From a virus, in the IMG/VR virus record IMGVR_UViG_3300037193_001621, positions 1 to 36,297 of that record: 36,297 nucleotides of DNA; one strand, 5' to 3'. The notes beneath the pieces are model-generated. The model was not told the origin of the DNA and searched no databases. It worked only from the letters and a program-made list of their open reading frames with translations. Below are positions 1-5,729 of this stretch, piece by piece; the stretch's first letter is position 1; each line of letters begins with the position of its first letter. A program made the translations under genes and the position numbers.

Positions 1-422
1 CCCTTGCGGTCGACCCAGACCCCGGACCCCTCGGTTCCGACGTTCTCCGTCGACTCGACGAAGATCCAGCCCTCGTCGTTGTAGTCGGTGATGGCGATGG
101 TTCCCGGCTCGAACTCCTCCTCGTCGTCCACGTACCCCTCCGCCCCGTACTGGGCCGGGTTGAGGAGGTAGCCCAGCTGGCTAGCCGAGAGGACGAGCGG
201 CCACATGGGCTTGTTCATCCCAAGCACCCCCCGAACCTCCCGGTTCACGCGAGTGACGCGTTCCAGCTCCGCTTCGATGGCCTTGGCGGCCGCGAAGTGC
301 TCCTTGGCACGGCGGACGTGATCCTCGGCGGCCCGAAGATGCTCACTTCCCTGTTGGGTGTTGAACCCCTCCGCCTTCTGGGACTCGATGAGCTGCTCCA
401 TTGCTGCAGTGAGTTCCTGCAC
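1..422 (-). CDS. Hypothetical protein, 3' end cut by window edge
   Basis: A reading frame stays open from a GTG at 422-420 to the window edge, giving 140 residues; the C terminus lies outside. A GAGGAG ribosome binding site sits about six bases before the GTG, and an in-frame TGA lies shortly upstream, so the start is well fixed. The first 60 residues are charged and helical (HLRAAEDHVRRAKEHFAAAK, then AELERV), probably a short coiled coil. The rest is acidic and rich in aromatics, including SQLGYLLNPAQYGAEGYVDD and DYNDEGWIFVEST. I do not recognise the family. It is likely driven from the promoter near 742 through a 320-base leader. The region is GC-rich like its neighbours. Confidence 0.6.
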   Translation of the reverse strand, partial: MQELTAAMEQLIESQKAEGFNTQQGSEHLRAAEDHVRRAKEHFAAAKAIEAELERVTRVNREVRGVLGMNKPMWPLVLSASQLGYLLNPAQYGAEGYVDDEEEFEPGTIAITDYNDEGWIFVESTENVGTEGSGVWVDRK

Positions 423-567
423 GTACTTCTCCTCTGATTGGTTTTGGTAGCGGCCCCCTCAAACCGCGATCCAGGTTGTACACGAACTTCTTCGCCGTGC
501 CGAGTAGGCTAATGGTGCCTACCTTCCCCACTGCCCTCGCGACAGTGCCTGGCCCCTATATCACGGA

Positions 568-654
568 GGCGGGGGGTTAGCCCGCCCCCGGCCGGTACCA
601 CCGGCAAGTTTAGGGAGGAAGCTACCGGGACGCCCTGGCGCCTGGACGTCCCGG
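568..654 (-). other. Structured leader with three hairpins (part of 423-836 gap)
   Basis: The 414-base gap between the edge gene and the next gene holds no convincing coding frame. It contains three perfect inverted repeats: 625-632 with 647-654 (8 bp, CCGGGACG/CGTCCCGG), 591-596 with 600-605 (6 bp, 3-base loop), and 568-573 with 581-586 (6 bp, 7-base loop). All lie between the minus-strand -10 element at 742 and the GTG at 422. They would therefore fold in the 5' leader of the edge gene, or form a small RNA. None is followed by a T run in the minus direction, so they do not look like ordinary terminators. No tRNA T-arm or other known RNA signature was found. Confidence 0.35.
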
Positions 655-736
655 ATTCGGACAGCATTCACGGTGCTTGACCCGGCGCTTGTCCTCGCTT
701 CCTGGGAGGCGGCCCTCAGCTCTACCTCCTACTACA

Positions 737-765
737 AGTATACTCTCACAGAGAGCAAGTACTAC
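737..765 (-). promoter_or_regulatory. Possible promoter upstream of the edge gene
   Basis: Reading leftward, a TATACT hexamer (742-737) is preceded by TGAGAG. The ten bases TGAGAGTATA are shared exactly with the minus-strand promoter at 2004-2032. An inverted repeat, CTCTC-TGT-GAGAG, lies just upstream and could bind a regulator. No good -35 hexamer is seen at 16-18 bases, so this would need an activator or a phage sigma factor. The AGTATACT core is palindromic, so direction is assigned by context. Confidence 0.35.
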
Positions 766-770
766 GCCCA

Positions 771-800
771 CAGAAAGGGCCGGACCCGAAGGCCCAGCCC
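771..800 (-). terminator. Rho-independent terminator with UUCG loop
   Basis: Reading leftward from 800, a 10-bp stem (GGGCTGGGCC / GGTCCGGCCC, two G-U pairs) closes a TTCG tetraloop on a C-G pair, and TTTCTG follows. It lies 37 bases past the stop of the minus-strand lysine-rich gene, the expected place for its terminator. Confidence 0.75.
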
Positions 801-836
801 ATTCCTGCTTATGTGGTGCGGTTCCCCGCGGCCGGC

Positions 837-1529
837 CTACTCGTCCTCGAACTCCTTGGCGATGGCCTTGGCGAGCTTCTTGAACTCCTTGTTGTTGGCC
901 GAGGGCCAGGTGTAGCGGCCGGACTCCTCGTCCTTCTCGATCTCGTTCTTCCGGAGCCAGACGCGCACGTCCCGCCCCTCGATCTCGACCTCGGCGATCT
1001 CGGAGGCCGCCTCGGCCAGCTCCGCGGTGCCGACCCCTCCGGTCAGCTCCTTGGTGGACTTGCCGGCGGAGCCGCCGCCCTTGGCCTTCTTGGACTTGGC
1101 CGACTTCTTGGACTTCTTGGGTGCCTCCTCCTCCTCGTCCTCGTCCTCGTCCTCGTCCTCCTCGACCTTGCGCTTCTTGGCCGACTTCTTGCCGCCCTTC
1201 TTGGCGCCCTTCTTGGCGGCCTTCTTCTTGGCCGGCTTCTCGTCCTCGTCCTCCTCGTCGTCCGAGTCCTCATCGTCCTCGTCCTCCTCGGCGGCCTTGC
1301 GCTTCTTGGCGGTGGCCTTCCCGCCCTTCTTGCCGGCCTTGGCCTTCTTGGCCTTCTTCTTGGGAGCGGGCTCCTCCTCGTCGTCCTCGTCGTCGTCCGT
1401 GTCCGGCTCCTCGACGTCGGCCTCCTCCAGCTCCTCCAGCTCCTCGAGGCCCTCCAGCTCCTCGACGTCGTCCTCGTCGGCGTCGCGGGTGTTCTGCTTC
1501 TTCTTGGTCTTGCTCTTGGCCTTGGCCAT
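837..1529 (-). CDS. Short form: nucleoid-type protein with alternating acidic and lysine-rich blocks
   Basis: Translation from ATG 1529 gives 230 residues beginning MAKAKSK. An AGGAG lies about 12 bases upstream, the same wide spacing as at the SSB-like gene at 15462. Residues 12-160 alternate acidic runs (DEDEDEDEEEE-like) with basic runs (PKKKAKKAKAGKK-like), as in histone-tail or H1-like phage proteins. Residues about 165-230 look folded: DVRVWLRKN followed by RYTWPSANNKEFKKLAKAI. This pattern (WLR, then a short helix-turn-helix) recalls the DNA-binding end of Lsr2-like proteins, but the match is by eye and weak. The likely role is binding phage DNA or partner replication proteins. The terminator at 771-800 ends the unit. 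Confidence 0.6.
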   Translation of the reverse strand: MAKAKSKTKKKQNTRDADEDDVEELEGLEELEELEEADVEEPDTDDDEDDEEEPAPKKKAKKAKAGKKGGKATAKKRKAAEEDEDDEDSDDEEDEDEKPAKKKAAKKGAKKGGKKSAKKRKVEEDEDEDEDEEEEAPKKSKKSAKSKKAKGGGSAGKSTKELTGGVGTAELAEAASEIAEVEIEGRDVRVWLRKNEIEKDEESGRYTWPSANNKEFKKLAKAIAKEFEDE

Positions 1530-1958
1530 GTTGGTTGTGCTCTCCTGTTTGGATGAACGTTGTCTTCTACTGGTGATGCGGTACAGCTTGGTGCGGGTGA
1601 ACTTCTTGCGTCCGGCTCCCGCTATCCGGAACGTCCGCTTCTTAGCGGGCTTCTCGACGCTGCGGAGACGTACCTCCTGTCCTGGGTAGTCTTCGTGGCA
1701 ATAGATGGCCAGGTACCGGTAGTTTACCACACCTGGGGAACGCGTGCTGCAACCCAGCTTTAGAGCCAAGCGAAGCTCCTTCTTGCTGAGAAGCGGGACG
1801 GTAATCTCCGTCGCTACACCTCGGAAGCGCCAACTCCTGTCGACGCGACGGAATAGCCTGTGGGCCAACTCCGTATCGCGTTCCAGTAGGCGATCCTTGA
1901 GTGCGGCGACTTGGAACCCGTCTAGCTTGATCGCGTAGACTAGTGTTCCACTCTCCAA
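837..1958 (-). CDS. Long form: unknown N-terminal unit fused to lysine/acid-rich protein
   Basis: One uninterrupted frame of 373 residues starts at TTG 1958, with AAGGAG about five bases upstream and a promoter 45 bases upstream. Residues 1-143 form a globular-looking basic unit of unknown family (VYAIKLDGFQVAALKDRLLE, ELRLALKLG, VVNYRYLAIYCHEDYPGQEV). Residue 144 is an ATG with its own ribosome binding site, and from there the protein is the lysine/acid-rich species listed separately. Either the frame makes one fused protein, or two proteins are made from nested starts. Another possibility is that two genes lost the stop between them. A competing frame starting at ATG 1989 would have its ribosome binding site at the predicted transcription start, and its translation looks like non-protein sequence. 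Confidence 0.55.
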   Translation of the reverse strand: MESGTLVYAIKLDGFQVAALKDRLLERDTELAHRLFRRVDRSWRFRGVATEITVPLLSKKELRLALKLGCSTRSPGVVNYRYLAIYCHEDYPGQEVRLRSVEKPAKKRTFRIAGAGRKKFTRTKLYRITSRRQRSSKQESTTNMAKAKSKTKKKQNTRDADEDDVEELEGLEELEELEEADVEEPDTDDDEDDEEEPAPKKKAKKAKAGKKGGKATAKKRKAAEEDEDDEDSDDEEDEDEKPAKKKAAKKGAKKGGKKSAKKRKVEEDEDEDEDEEEEAPKKSKKSAKSKKAKGGGSAGKSTKELTGGVGTAELAEAASEIAEVEIEGRDVRVWLRKNEIEKDEESGRYTWPSANNKEFKKLAKAIAKEFEDE

Positions 1959-2003
1959 AGCACTCCTTGATTGGGGAACCGTTGCACATAACCTTACTCC
2001 TGC

Positions 2004-2032
2004 AATATACTCTCATCCCTACCATCTGTCTA
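2004..2032 (-). promoter_or_regulatory. Minus-strand sigma70-like promoter
   Basis: On the minus strand, TAGACA (2032-2027) is followed after exactly 17 bases by TATATT (2009-2004); each hexamer matches the consensus at five of six positions. Transcription would start near 1997, about 40 bases before the TTG start at 1958. This gives a short leader holding the AAGGAG site. The -10 overlaps a TATACT (2006-2011) facing the other way. Confidence 0.65.
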
Positions 2033-2119
2033 CATACATATAAAATCCCTGGAAAACGCCTGAAACAGGGGAACAAGTCTTCTCCGACAGGATCACCGCT
2101 GAATCAGATGATCTATACT
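2006..2119 (+). promoter_or_regulatory. Plus-strand promoter region for early genes
   Basis: The AT-rich stretch between the divergent genes has two TATACT hexamers on the plus strand, at 2006-2011 and 2114-2119. The first has a poor -35 (TTGCAC, 1982-1987, 18-base spacing). The second lies about 45 bases before the first plus-strand gene and has no clear -35. An imperfect inverted repeat, CCCTG/CAGGG (2047-2051 with 2066-2070), lies between them and may be an operator. One or both should drive the rightward early operon. Confidence 0.45.
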
Positions 2120-2163
2120 ATATATAGGCCCTCCTGGGGGGAACACCAACAGAAAGTAGGAGA

Positions 2164-2394
2164 GTGGACGAGGAGATTACGCCCGAGCAGGAAAACAAGA
2201 TGTCGGCCATCATGGCTGAGATCAGGCTCGCGCACCCAGAACTGGCAGAGTTTCTAGTGTGGGTAGCGCACCACGAGGACTATTCGGAGGAGGAGTTCAT
2301 GGAGCACCTGGGAGCGGTATACAGCTACTCCCGCGCCAAGAATCCCTCGCTCGAGAACCTGAAAGAGGAGAGCAGTGAGCAGGGGACCGACTGA
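2164..2394 (+). CDS. Small hypothetical protein, first gene of the early operon
   Basis: A 76-residue acidic, helical protein of unknown family. Recognisable stretches are AHPELAEFLVWVAHHEDYSE and EEFMEHLGAVYSYSRAK. The GTG at 2164 has AGGAG only one base upstream, which is too close. An ATG at 2200 in the same frame has AGGA at a normal distance, so the true protein may be 64 residues. It overlaps the next gene by 20 bases, and that gene has its own strong ribosome binding site. No metal-binding or DNA-binding motif is visible. Confidence 0.55.
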   Translation: MDEEITPEQENKMSAIMAEIRLAHPELAEFLVWVAHHEDYSEEEFMEHLGAVYSYSRAKNPSLENLKEESSEQGTD

Positions 2395-2566
2395 ACACAT
2401 CGCCCTGAACGTCAACGCCCAGTCCCACGTCGAACCGGAGATGGTGCATGTCGCCCACCTCCGTAAGCCGTTCCGGGACGTCATCAGGGCCAGTCGGGCC
2501 GCGAAGATCGAGAGGCTCATCGCGGCAAAGGCCAGCAAGATCCTCTCGAAGGGCGGGAACCGCTAG
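2375..2566 (+). CDS. Small basic hypothetical protein
   Basis: A 63-residue protein starting at GTG 2375 with AGAGGAG four bases upstream. The N terminus is polar and histidine-rich (HVEPEMVHVAHLRKPF). The C terminus is a basic amphipathic helix (VIRASRAAKIERLIAAKASK), which could contact nucleic acid. The family is not recognised. Its stop shares one base with the next start, so the two are translationally coupled. Confidence 0.55.
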   Translation: MSRGPTEHIALNVNAQSHVEPEMVHVAHLRKPFRDVIRASRAAKIERLIAAKASKILSKGGNR

Positions 2567-2865
2567 TGCACTATGAGGCTCTCCTGACGAATCGGCAGGT
2601 GGAGATTCTCATCTGCTGCGACGACCAGATCGTCACGGTTCCCCGACTGTGGGAATCCTTCCGCCAGATCCAACTGGACTGGGAGGAGCCGCCGATCAGT
2701 CGGGAGAGCCTCTACGTGTCGCTCTGCATCCTAGAGCGGCGGGGGTTGGTAATCCGGGACGACGGATACTGGCCCCACCAATGGACAGCAACCGACGAAG
2801 GAAAGGAAGCGTTGGAGATAGCAGAGTCCACCGACGTCTTGAAACCGTCAAGGAAGACGGCATGA
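2566..2865 (+). CDS. Winged-helix DNA-binding protein
   Basis: A 99-residue protein starting at GTG 2566. Residues about 12-85 have the pattern of a MarR/PadR-type winged helix: a helix at QVEILICCD, a recognition-helix region at ISRESLYVSLCILERRGLV, and a wing followed by WTATDEGKEALE. The run LYxxLxxLExRGLV...LTxxG is typical of these families. It may be a transcription regulator of early phage genes; its target is unknown. It overlaps both neighbours (TAGTG before, ATGA after). The fold assignment is by eye and the function is inferred. Confidence 0.6.
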   Translation: MHYEALLTNRQVEILICCDDQIVTVPRLWESFRQIQLDWEEPPISRESLYVSLCILERRGLVIRDDGYWPHQWTATDEGKEALEIAESTDVLKPSRKTA

Positions 2866-3473
2866 TCGGCTACACGGGCACGGCCCCTGAGCGGGCCAAC
2901 TGGCAGGTCTTGTGGATCAAGGATGGAAAGGTCCACCGCAAACACTGCGGACATGACCTTATGGAGGCCATCCGCATCCACGACTTGGCCAAGAACGCCG
3001 ACAGGAAGGGAGTCACTCTTCGGTGTTGCAACTTCGGGTTCCCTCCGCCCGAGAAGTACCTGCCGCACGAGGTCAAAGTCAAGGTGCCGCTCGACCCGCC
3101 CAAGATCGTGAAGATCAAGGGCAAGCGGTACAAGAAGACCTTCGAGGTCGTGACCGCCGTGAAGAACCCCATGCGGGAGATGAACAAGAAGGGGATCTGG
3201 TGGTGCCCCTACTGCCAGAAGATGCGGAAGTTCGTCTACCACAGCCTCTCGGTCAACCAGCACCTGGGCAACGTCCAGAAGTTCCGGGACCCCGCGTACC
3301 GCTGCCCGATGTGCAAGATCCCACACCGAGATCTGACCGTCCGCAAGTACAACCCCATGGCCATTCAGCTGGTGTACGAGCTGGAGCAGAAGGCCACCAG
3401 GGCGCCGAAGAAGGACCGGCGCAAGGAGTTCGCCAAGAAGAAGAAGCGACGCAAGAAGGAGGTGGACGAGTGA
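2862..3473 (+). CDS. Zinc-finger protein with basic C-terminal tail
   Basis: A 203-residue protein from ATG 2862, with AAGGAAG upstream and ATGA overlap with the previous stop. Two CxxC pairs at Cys115/Cys118 (CPYC) and Cys148/Cys151 (CPMC) enclose a 29-residue segment and should bind one zinc. The last 25 residues are almost all Lys/Arg (KKDRRKEFAKKKKRRKKE), which suggests nucleic-acid binding. Residues 66-105 contain a repeated Lys/Pro/Val pattern (HEVKVKVPLDPPKIVKIKGK). The longer frame extending upstream to 2649 only shadows the winged-helix gene. It might be a transcription or replication accessory factor; the family is not recognised. Confidence 0.6.
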   Translation: MIGYTGTAPERANWQVLWIKDGKVHRKHCGHDLMEAIRIHDLAKNADRKGVTLRCCNFGFPPPEKYLPHEVKVKVPLDPPKIVKIKGKRYKKTFEVVTAVKNPMREMNKKGIWWCPYCQKMRKFVYHSLSVNQHLGNVQKFRDPAYRCPMCKIPHRDLTVRKYNPMAIQLVYELEQKATRAPKKDRRKEFAKKKKRRKKEVDE

Positions 3474-3601
3474 CCGTCTGTCCCTCATGCAGAGATGGTG
3501 TGGTCTGGAAGCGAGTGGGGAACGTTTCCGTCCCGGTTTGTATCAACCCCAACTGCCCCGCGAAGAAGGTGGACGATGAACGCCTACGAGATCCGGCCTG
3601 A
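3470..3601 (+). CDS. Small zinc-ribbon protein
   Basis: A 43-residue protein from GTG 3470, with GGAGG seven bases upstream and overlapping the preceding stop. It has CPSC at the N terminus and a second pair (VCINPNC) about 17 residues later, a compact four-cysteine zinc ribbon with little else. It follows another zinc-binding protein. Function unknown; such minimal ribbons often mediate protein or nucleic-acid contacts. Confidence 0.55.
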   Translation: MTVCPSCRDGVVWKRVGNVSVPVCINPNCPAKKVDDERLRDPA

Positions 3602-3983
3602 CTCCGAAGTCTTCGTGGCCGCCATTCAACGCGGCAACGTGCAGGCGATTCTCCCTCTCATGGAGGAGCACCTCCGAATGACCGGGTCGGAGATCGCTCG
3701 GGCGGCAGCTGTGGCTGTCATGAACCTGCAGCAGCAGTTCCCCGTCAGCAAGAGCAGCCACCCCATCATCCCCGGAAGTCGGGTGCAGCTCATCCTCGCC
3801 TGGAAGGACACGGGCGAGTACCTCCGAGCGGATGTGTCGCTAGGAGCCCAAGCCACAGGGAGGTGGCAGATGGTCGAAGTACCCGAAGCGATGCGTACGG
3901 AAGGCGCGTTCAAGGGAGTACGTGAAGTGCCGTCAGTCGAGCTGGAACTCAAGGACAGCCCGATCATTCTGTCAGCAGGTTAG
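3576..3983 (+). CDS. Hypothetical protein
   Basis: A 135-residue protein from ATG 3576 (AAGG upstream), overlapping the zinc-ribbon gene by 26 bases. The N-terminal 50 residues are helical (VFVAAIQRGNVQAILPLMEE, EIARAAAVAVMNLQQQF). The rest alternates beta-like segments (GSRVQLILAWKDTGEYLRAD, VELELKDSPIILSAG). No known motif was recognised. Starting further upstream, at 3495, would run it entirely over the preceding gene, so 3576 is preferred. Confidence 0.55.
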   Translation: MNAYEIRPDSEVFVAAIQRGNVQAILPLMEEHLRMTGSEIARAAAVAVMNLQQQFPVSKSSHPIIPGSRVQLILAWKDTGEYLRADVSLGAQATGRWQMVEVPEAMRTEGAFKGVREVPSVELELKDSPIILSAG

Positions 3984-3992
3984 GAGACCAAC

Positions 3993-4169
3993 ATGGCCAA
4001 TACCAAGGAAATCACCGTGGAGTTCGAGCGTGAGCGTGAAACTCCCAACAAGCAGCGCTTCAAGGAGCTGGGCACCAAGAAGGTGGTCGGCATGCTCTAC
4101 GTCTCGAAGAAGGACGACGAGTCGATGGGCAAGCCGAAGAAGGTCACCGTCGTCATCAAGGCCGGCTGA
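3993..4169 (+). CDS. Small conserved-type phage protein
   Basis: A 58-residue protein from ATG 3993, with AGGAG seven bases upstream. It is highly charged (EITVEFERERETPNKQRFKE, KKVVGMLYVSKKD) and ends in a beta strand (KKVTVVIKAG). The layout, FE.E..T.N..RF.E then GxLYVSK, resembles short single-domain proteins common in actinophage early regions; this is from memory and their role is unknown. Its stop overlaps the next ATG by one base. Confidence 0.6.
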   Translation: MANTKEITVEFERERETPNKQRFKELGTKKVVGMLYVSKKDDESMGKPKKVTVVIKAG

Positions 4170-4342
4170 TGAACTGGATCGGCTTCAGCATCGCGTTGGG
4201 CGTGACGGGGGTCTACAGCGTGGCCATCTACTCGATCGGCCATGCGGTGGGCTACCGGAAAGGTGAGCACGAGGTCCTCCACCGCGTCCGCACTCGCAAG
4301 TTGCACGATTCGGCAACACCCCCCGGAAAGGGCGGCTACTGA
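4169..4342 (+). CDS. Small single-pass membrane protein
   Basis: A 57-residue protein whose ATG shares a base with the previous stop (TGATG) and whose own stop shares a base with the next start. Residues 3-26 are hydrophobic (WIGFSIALGVTGVYSVAIYS) and form one membrane segment. A basic cytoplasmic tail follows (HEVLHRVRTRKL). No function can be assigned. Its position in an early operon would suit host-takeover or exclusion proteins, but nothing in the sequence shows this. Confidence 0.5.
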   Translation: MNWIGFSIALGVTGVYSVAIYSIGHAVGYRKGEHEVLHRVRTRKLHDSATPPGKGGY

Positions 4343-4956
4343 TGGACCCGATCAAGAGAGTGGCCGACGCGATTGGGGGAGGCTCGTCTGAGCCTGTGCG
4401 CCTTGGCGTTCCCGCCTCCCCGAACCCCGGCGACATCCGGCACCGAATGATCCCAGGAGATGCCGAGGCGGAGGCACGGAGCCGCGCGCCTCTTCCCCCG
4501 CCCCCGGATATCGCGGACCTCCGTGTGACGCTCCCTGGGCCCCACTCGGAGGACAGCATGGAGGGGGAGGTCGGGCCTGGACGGCATCCCCTCCCCACGG
4601 ACCGCCCCGGACGTGTCGTGAAGATGAAGTTCGGGGGCATCAAGATGTACATGTACACGGGGGAGTACGACGACGGCAGGCTAGGTGAGATCTTCATCAA
4701 AGACGCCGGCAAGCAGGGCTCGACGTTGCAGGGCCTTCTGGAGAGCTTCGCCATCATGTTCAGTATCGCTCTTCAGTACGGAGCCGAGTTCGACATGATC
4801 GCAAGGAAGTTCCACCAGATGAACTTCGAGCCCAACGGGTTGTACTACGAGTCGACGCAGATCCGCTTGGTCCGCAGCCCGATCGACGCCATCATCAAGG
4901 AGCTGACCATCATCTACGGCAGCGACGAGCTGAAGAGGGAGATACTCAATGCGTAG
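4342..4956 (+). CDS. Stand-alone C-terminal (TSCPD) domain of B12-dependent ribonucleotide reductase
   Basis: A 204-residue protein. Residues 1-90 are proline- and glycine-rich and probably disordered. Residues about 92-190 match the TSCPD domain at the C terminus of adenosylcobalamin-dependent ribonucleotide reductase (NrdJ): GGIKMYMYTGEYDDGRLGEI, then GSTLQGLLESFAIMFSIALQ, then FEPNG and RLVRSPIDAII. In NrdJ this domain follows the catalytic barrel. Here neither the barrel nor the terminal redox cysteines are present, and no other reductase gene lies in the window. It may modulate a host or phage reductase, or have been recruited to a new role; both are inference. It overlaps the next gene by eight bases. 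Confidence 0.75.
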   Translation: MDPIKRVADAIGGGSSEPVRLGVPASPNPGDIRHRMIPGDAEAEARSRAPLPPPPDIADLRVTLPGPHSEDSMEGEVGPGRHPLPTDRPGRVVKMKFGGIKMYMYTGEYDDGRLGEIFIKDAGKQGSTLQGLLESFAIMFSIALQYGAEFDMIARKFHQMNFEPNGLYYESTQIRLVRSPIDAIIKELTIIYGSDELKREILNA

Positions 4957-5209
4957 ACCGATGCCGCGCCCGGGGAACCAGCCCCAGATCAACAAGGTTA
5001 CAGACCACCCCTTCAAACCGCAAAAGACCGGCAACAAGGGTAACCTCTCGGACTATGCCGTGTTCGACGGGTGCGCCACTTGTCGGCTCGACGAGCAGTC
5101 CCACACGGAGACGATGGTCTGCCGGGACGAGACCGGCAAAATCACTGGGGTCGGAAACACCGAATCCAACAACCAGATGACCATGTTCCCCGAAAGGCAG
5201 AACCCATGA
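4949..5209 (+). CDS. Small cysteine-containing hypothetical protein
   Basis: An 86-residue protein from ATG 4949 with GGGAGA upstream. The N-terminal 35 residues are proline- and lysine-rich and polar. A CxxC pair (GCATCRLDEQSHTE) and a third cysteine (MVCRDETG) could form part of a metal site or a redox pair. It directly follows the NrdJ-like domain, whose parent enzyme normally needs a C-terminal cysteine pair. It is tempting to link them, but the sequence does not prove it. ATGA overlap with the next gene. Confidence 0.55.
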   Translation: MRRPMPRPGNQPQINKVTDHPFKPQKTGNKGNLSDYAVFDGCATCRLDEQSHTETMVCRDETGKITGVGNTESNNQMTMFPERQNP

Positions 5210-5622
5210 AGATCTACGTCGCCGGCAAGTTCGAGGACTACCGCCGAGTGCGGGAGATCCAAGAGTTGGCCAGGAAGCATGGCCATACGATCACCTTCGA
5301 CTGGACGGTCGTTGCGGCCATGGTCGAGAACACCGGCCAGAGGCCCACAGAAGACCTGGAACGGGAAAACGCCGGCAAGGATCTGTGGGGAGTCAAGACG
5401 GCGCACCTGCTAATCGCTCTGCATCACCCCGAGGCCCTGGGCACCCTGATCGAGGTCGGCATCGCCTTCGGAACCGGCAAGCAGATCTGGCTCGTCGGCC
5501 CGTGGGGGCACTCGGTCTTCTGGGCGGACCCGAACGTGATGAAGGTAGAAGCACAAGCGGACTGGCAAGCACAGCTGTCGGCCCTGAACTTCTTGCTCCG
5601 CGAAAAGAGCCCGACGGCATGA
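5206..5622 (+). CDS. Nucleoside 2-deoxyribosyltransferase-fold protein
   Basis: A 138-residue protein from ATG 5206. It opens with MKIYVAGKFEDYRRV, the strand-loop of the nucleoside 2-deoxyribosyltransferase superfamily. Near residue 85 it has GTLIEVGIAFGTGKQIWLVG, where the Glu corresponds to the catalytic nucleophile of that family. Enzymes of this fold cleave or swap the base of deoxynucleosides or deoxynucleotides; the family includes DNPH1, which hydrolyses 5-hydroxymethyl-dUMP. With a possible hydroxymethylase downstream, nucleotide-pool sanitising is an attractive role but is inference. Phage members annotated DUF4406 share the same look. It is coupled to both neighbours by ATGA. Confidence 0.65.
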   Translation: MKIYVAGKFEDYRRVREIQELARKHGHTITFDWTVVAAMVENTGQRPTEDLERENAGKDLWGVKTAHLLIALHHPEALGTLIEVGIAFGTGKQIWLVGPWGHSVFWADPNVMKVEAQADWQAQLSALNFLLREKSPTA

Positions 5623-5729
5623 CCCCGAAGCAAGAGGAGTGGCGGGGAACCCGCCTGACCCGGGTCTACGGCAGCGTCAGCTGGGCTGGCTTCTGGGTTG
5701 GCCTCGGTATCGCGGTGGCTAACTGGTAA
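5619..5729 (+). CDS. Very small membrane peptide
   Basis: A 36-residue frame with ATGA overlap at its start and TAATG overlap with the helicase gene at its end. The last 20 residues are hydrophobic (VSWAGFWVGLGIAVANW) and could span a membrane; the N terminus is basic. The tight coupling on both sides supports translation, possibly serving mainly to feed ribosomes to the helicase start. No function is recognised. Confidence 0.45.
   Translation: MTPKQEEWRGTRLTRVYGSVSWAGFWVGLGIAVANW

Noticed and set aside
343-531. 62-residue minus-strand frame starting at GTG 531
   Set aside because: It overlaps the well-supported edge gene in another frame, has no good ribosome binding site, and its translation is Gly/Pro/Arg-rich like an out-of-frame reading.
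568-605. Possible tRNA: 6-bp stem with a seven-base loop beginning C-T
   Set aside because: No acceptor stem, D arm or GGTTCGA-type T arm can be drawn around it.
813-1556. 247-residue plus-strand frame opposite the lysine-rich gene
   Set aside because: It is almost pure Leu/Val/Gly, the complement of Asp/Glu/Lys codons in the real gene. The same cause explains the poly-Ser frame opposite it and the frames opposite the SSB-like tail near 15354-16271.
1642-2076. 144-residue minus-strand frame with an AGGAG-ATG at 1989
   Set aside because: The predicted transcript from the 2004-2032 promoter starts at or after that ribosome binding site, and the translation is Arg/Ser/Pro-rich without protein-like pattern.
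2712-3488. 258-residue minus-strand frame
   Set aside because: It is antisense to coupled plus-strand genes with good ribosome binding sites and conserved cysteine motifs; long antisense frames are common in GC-rich DNA.
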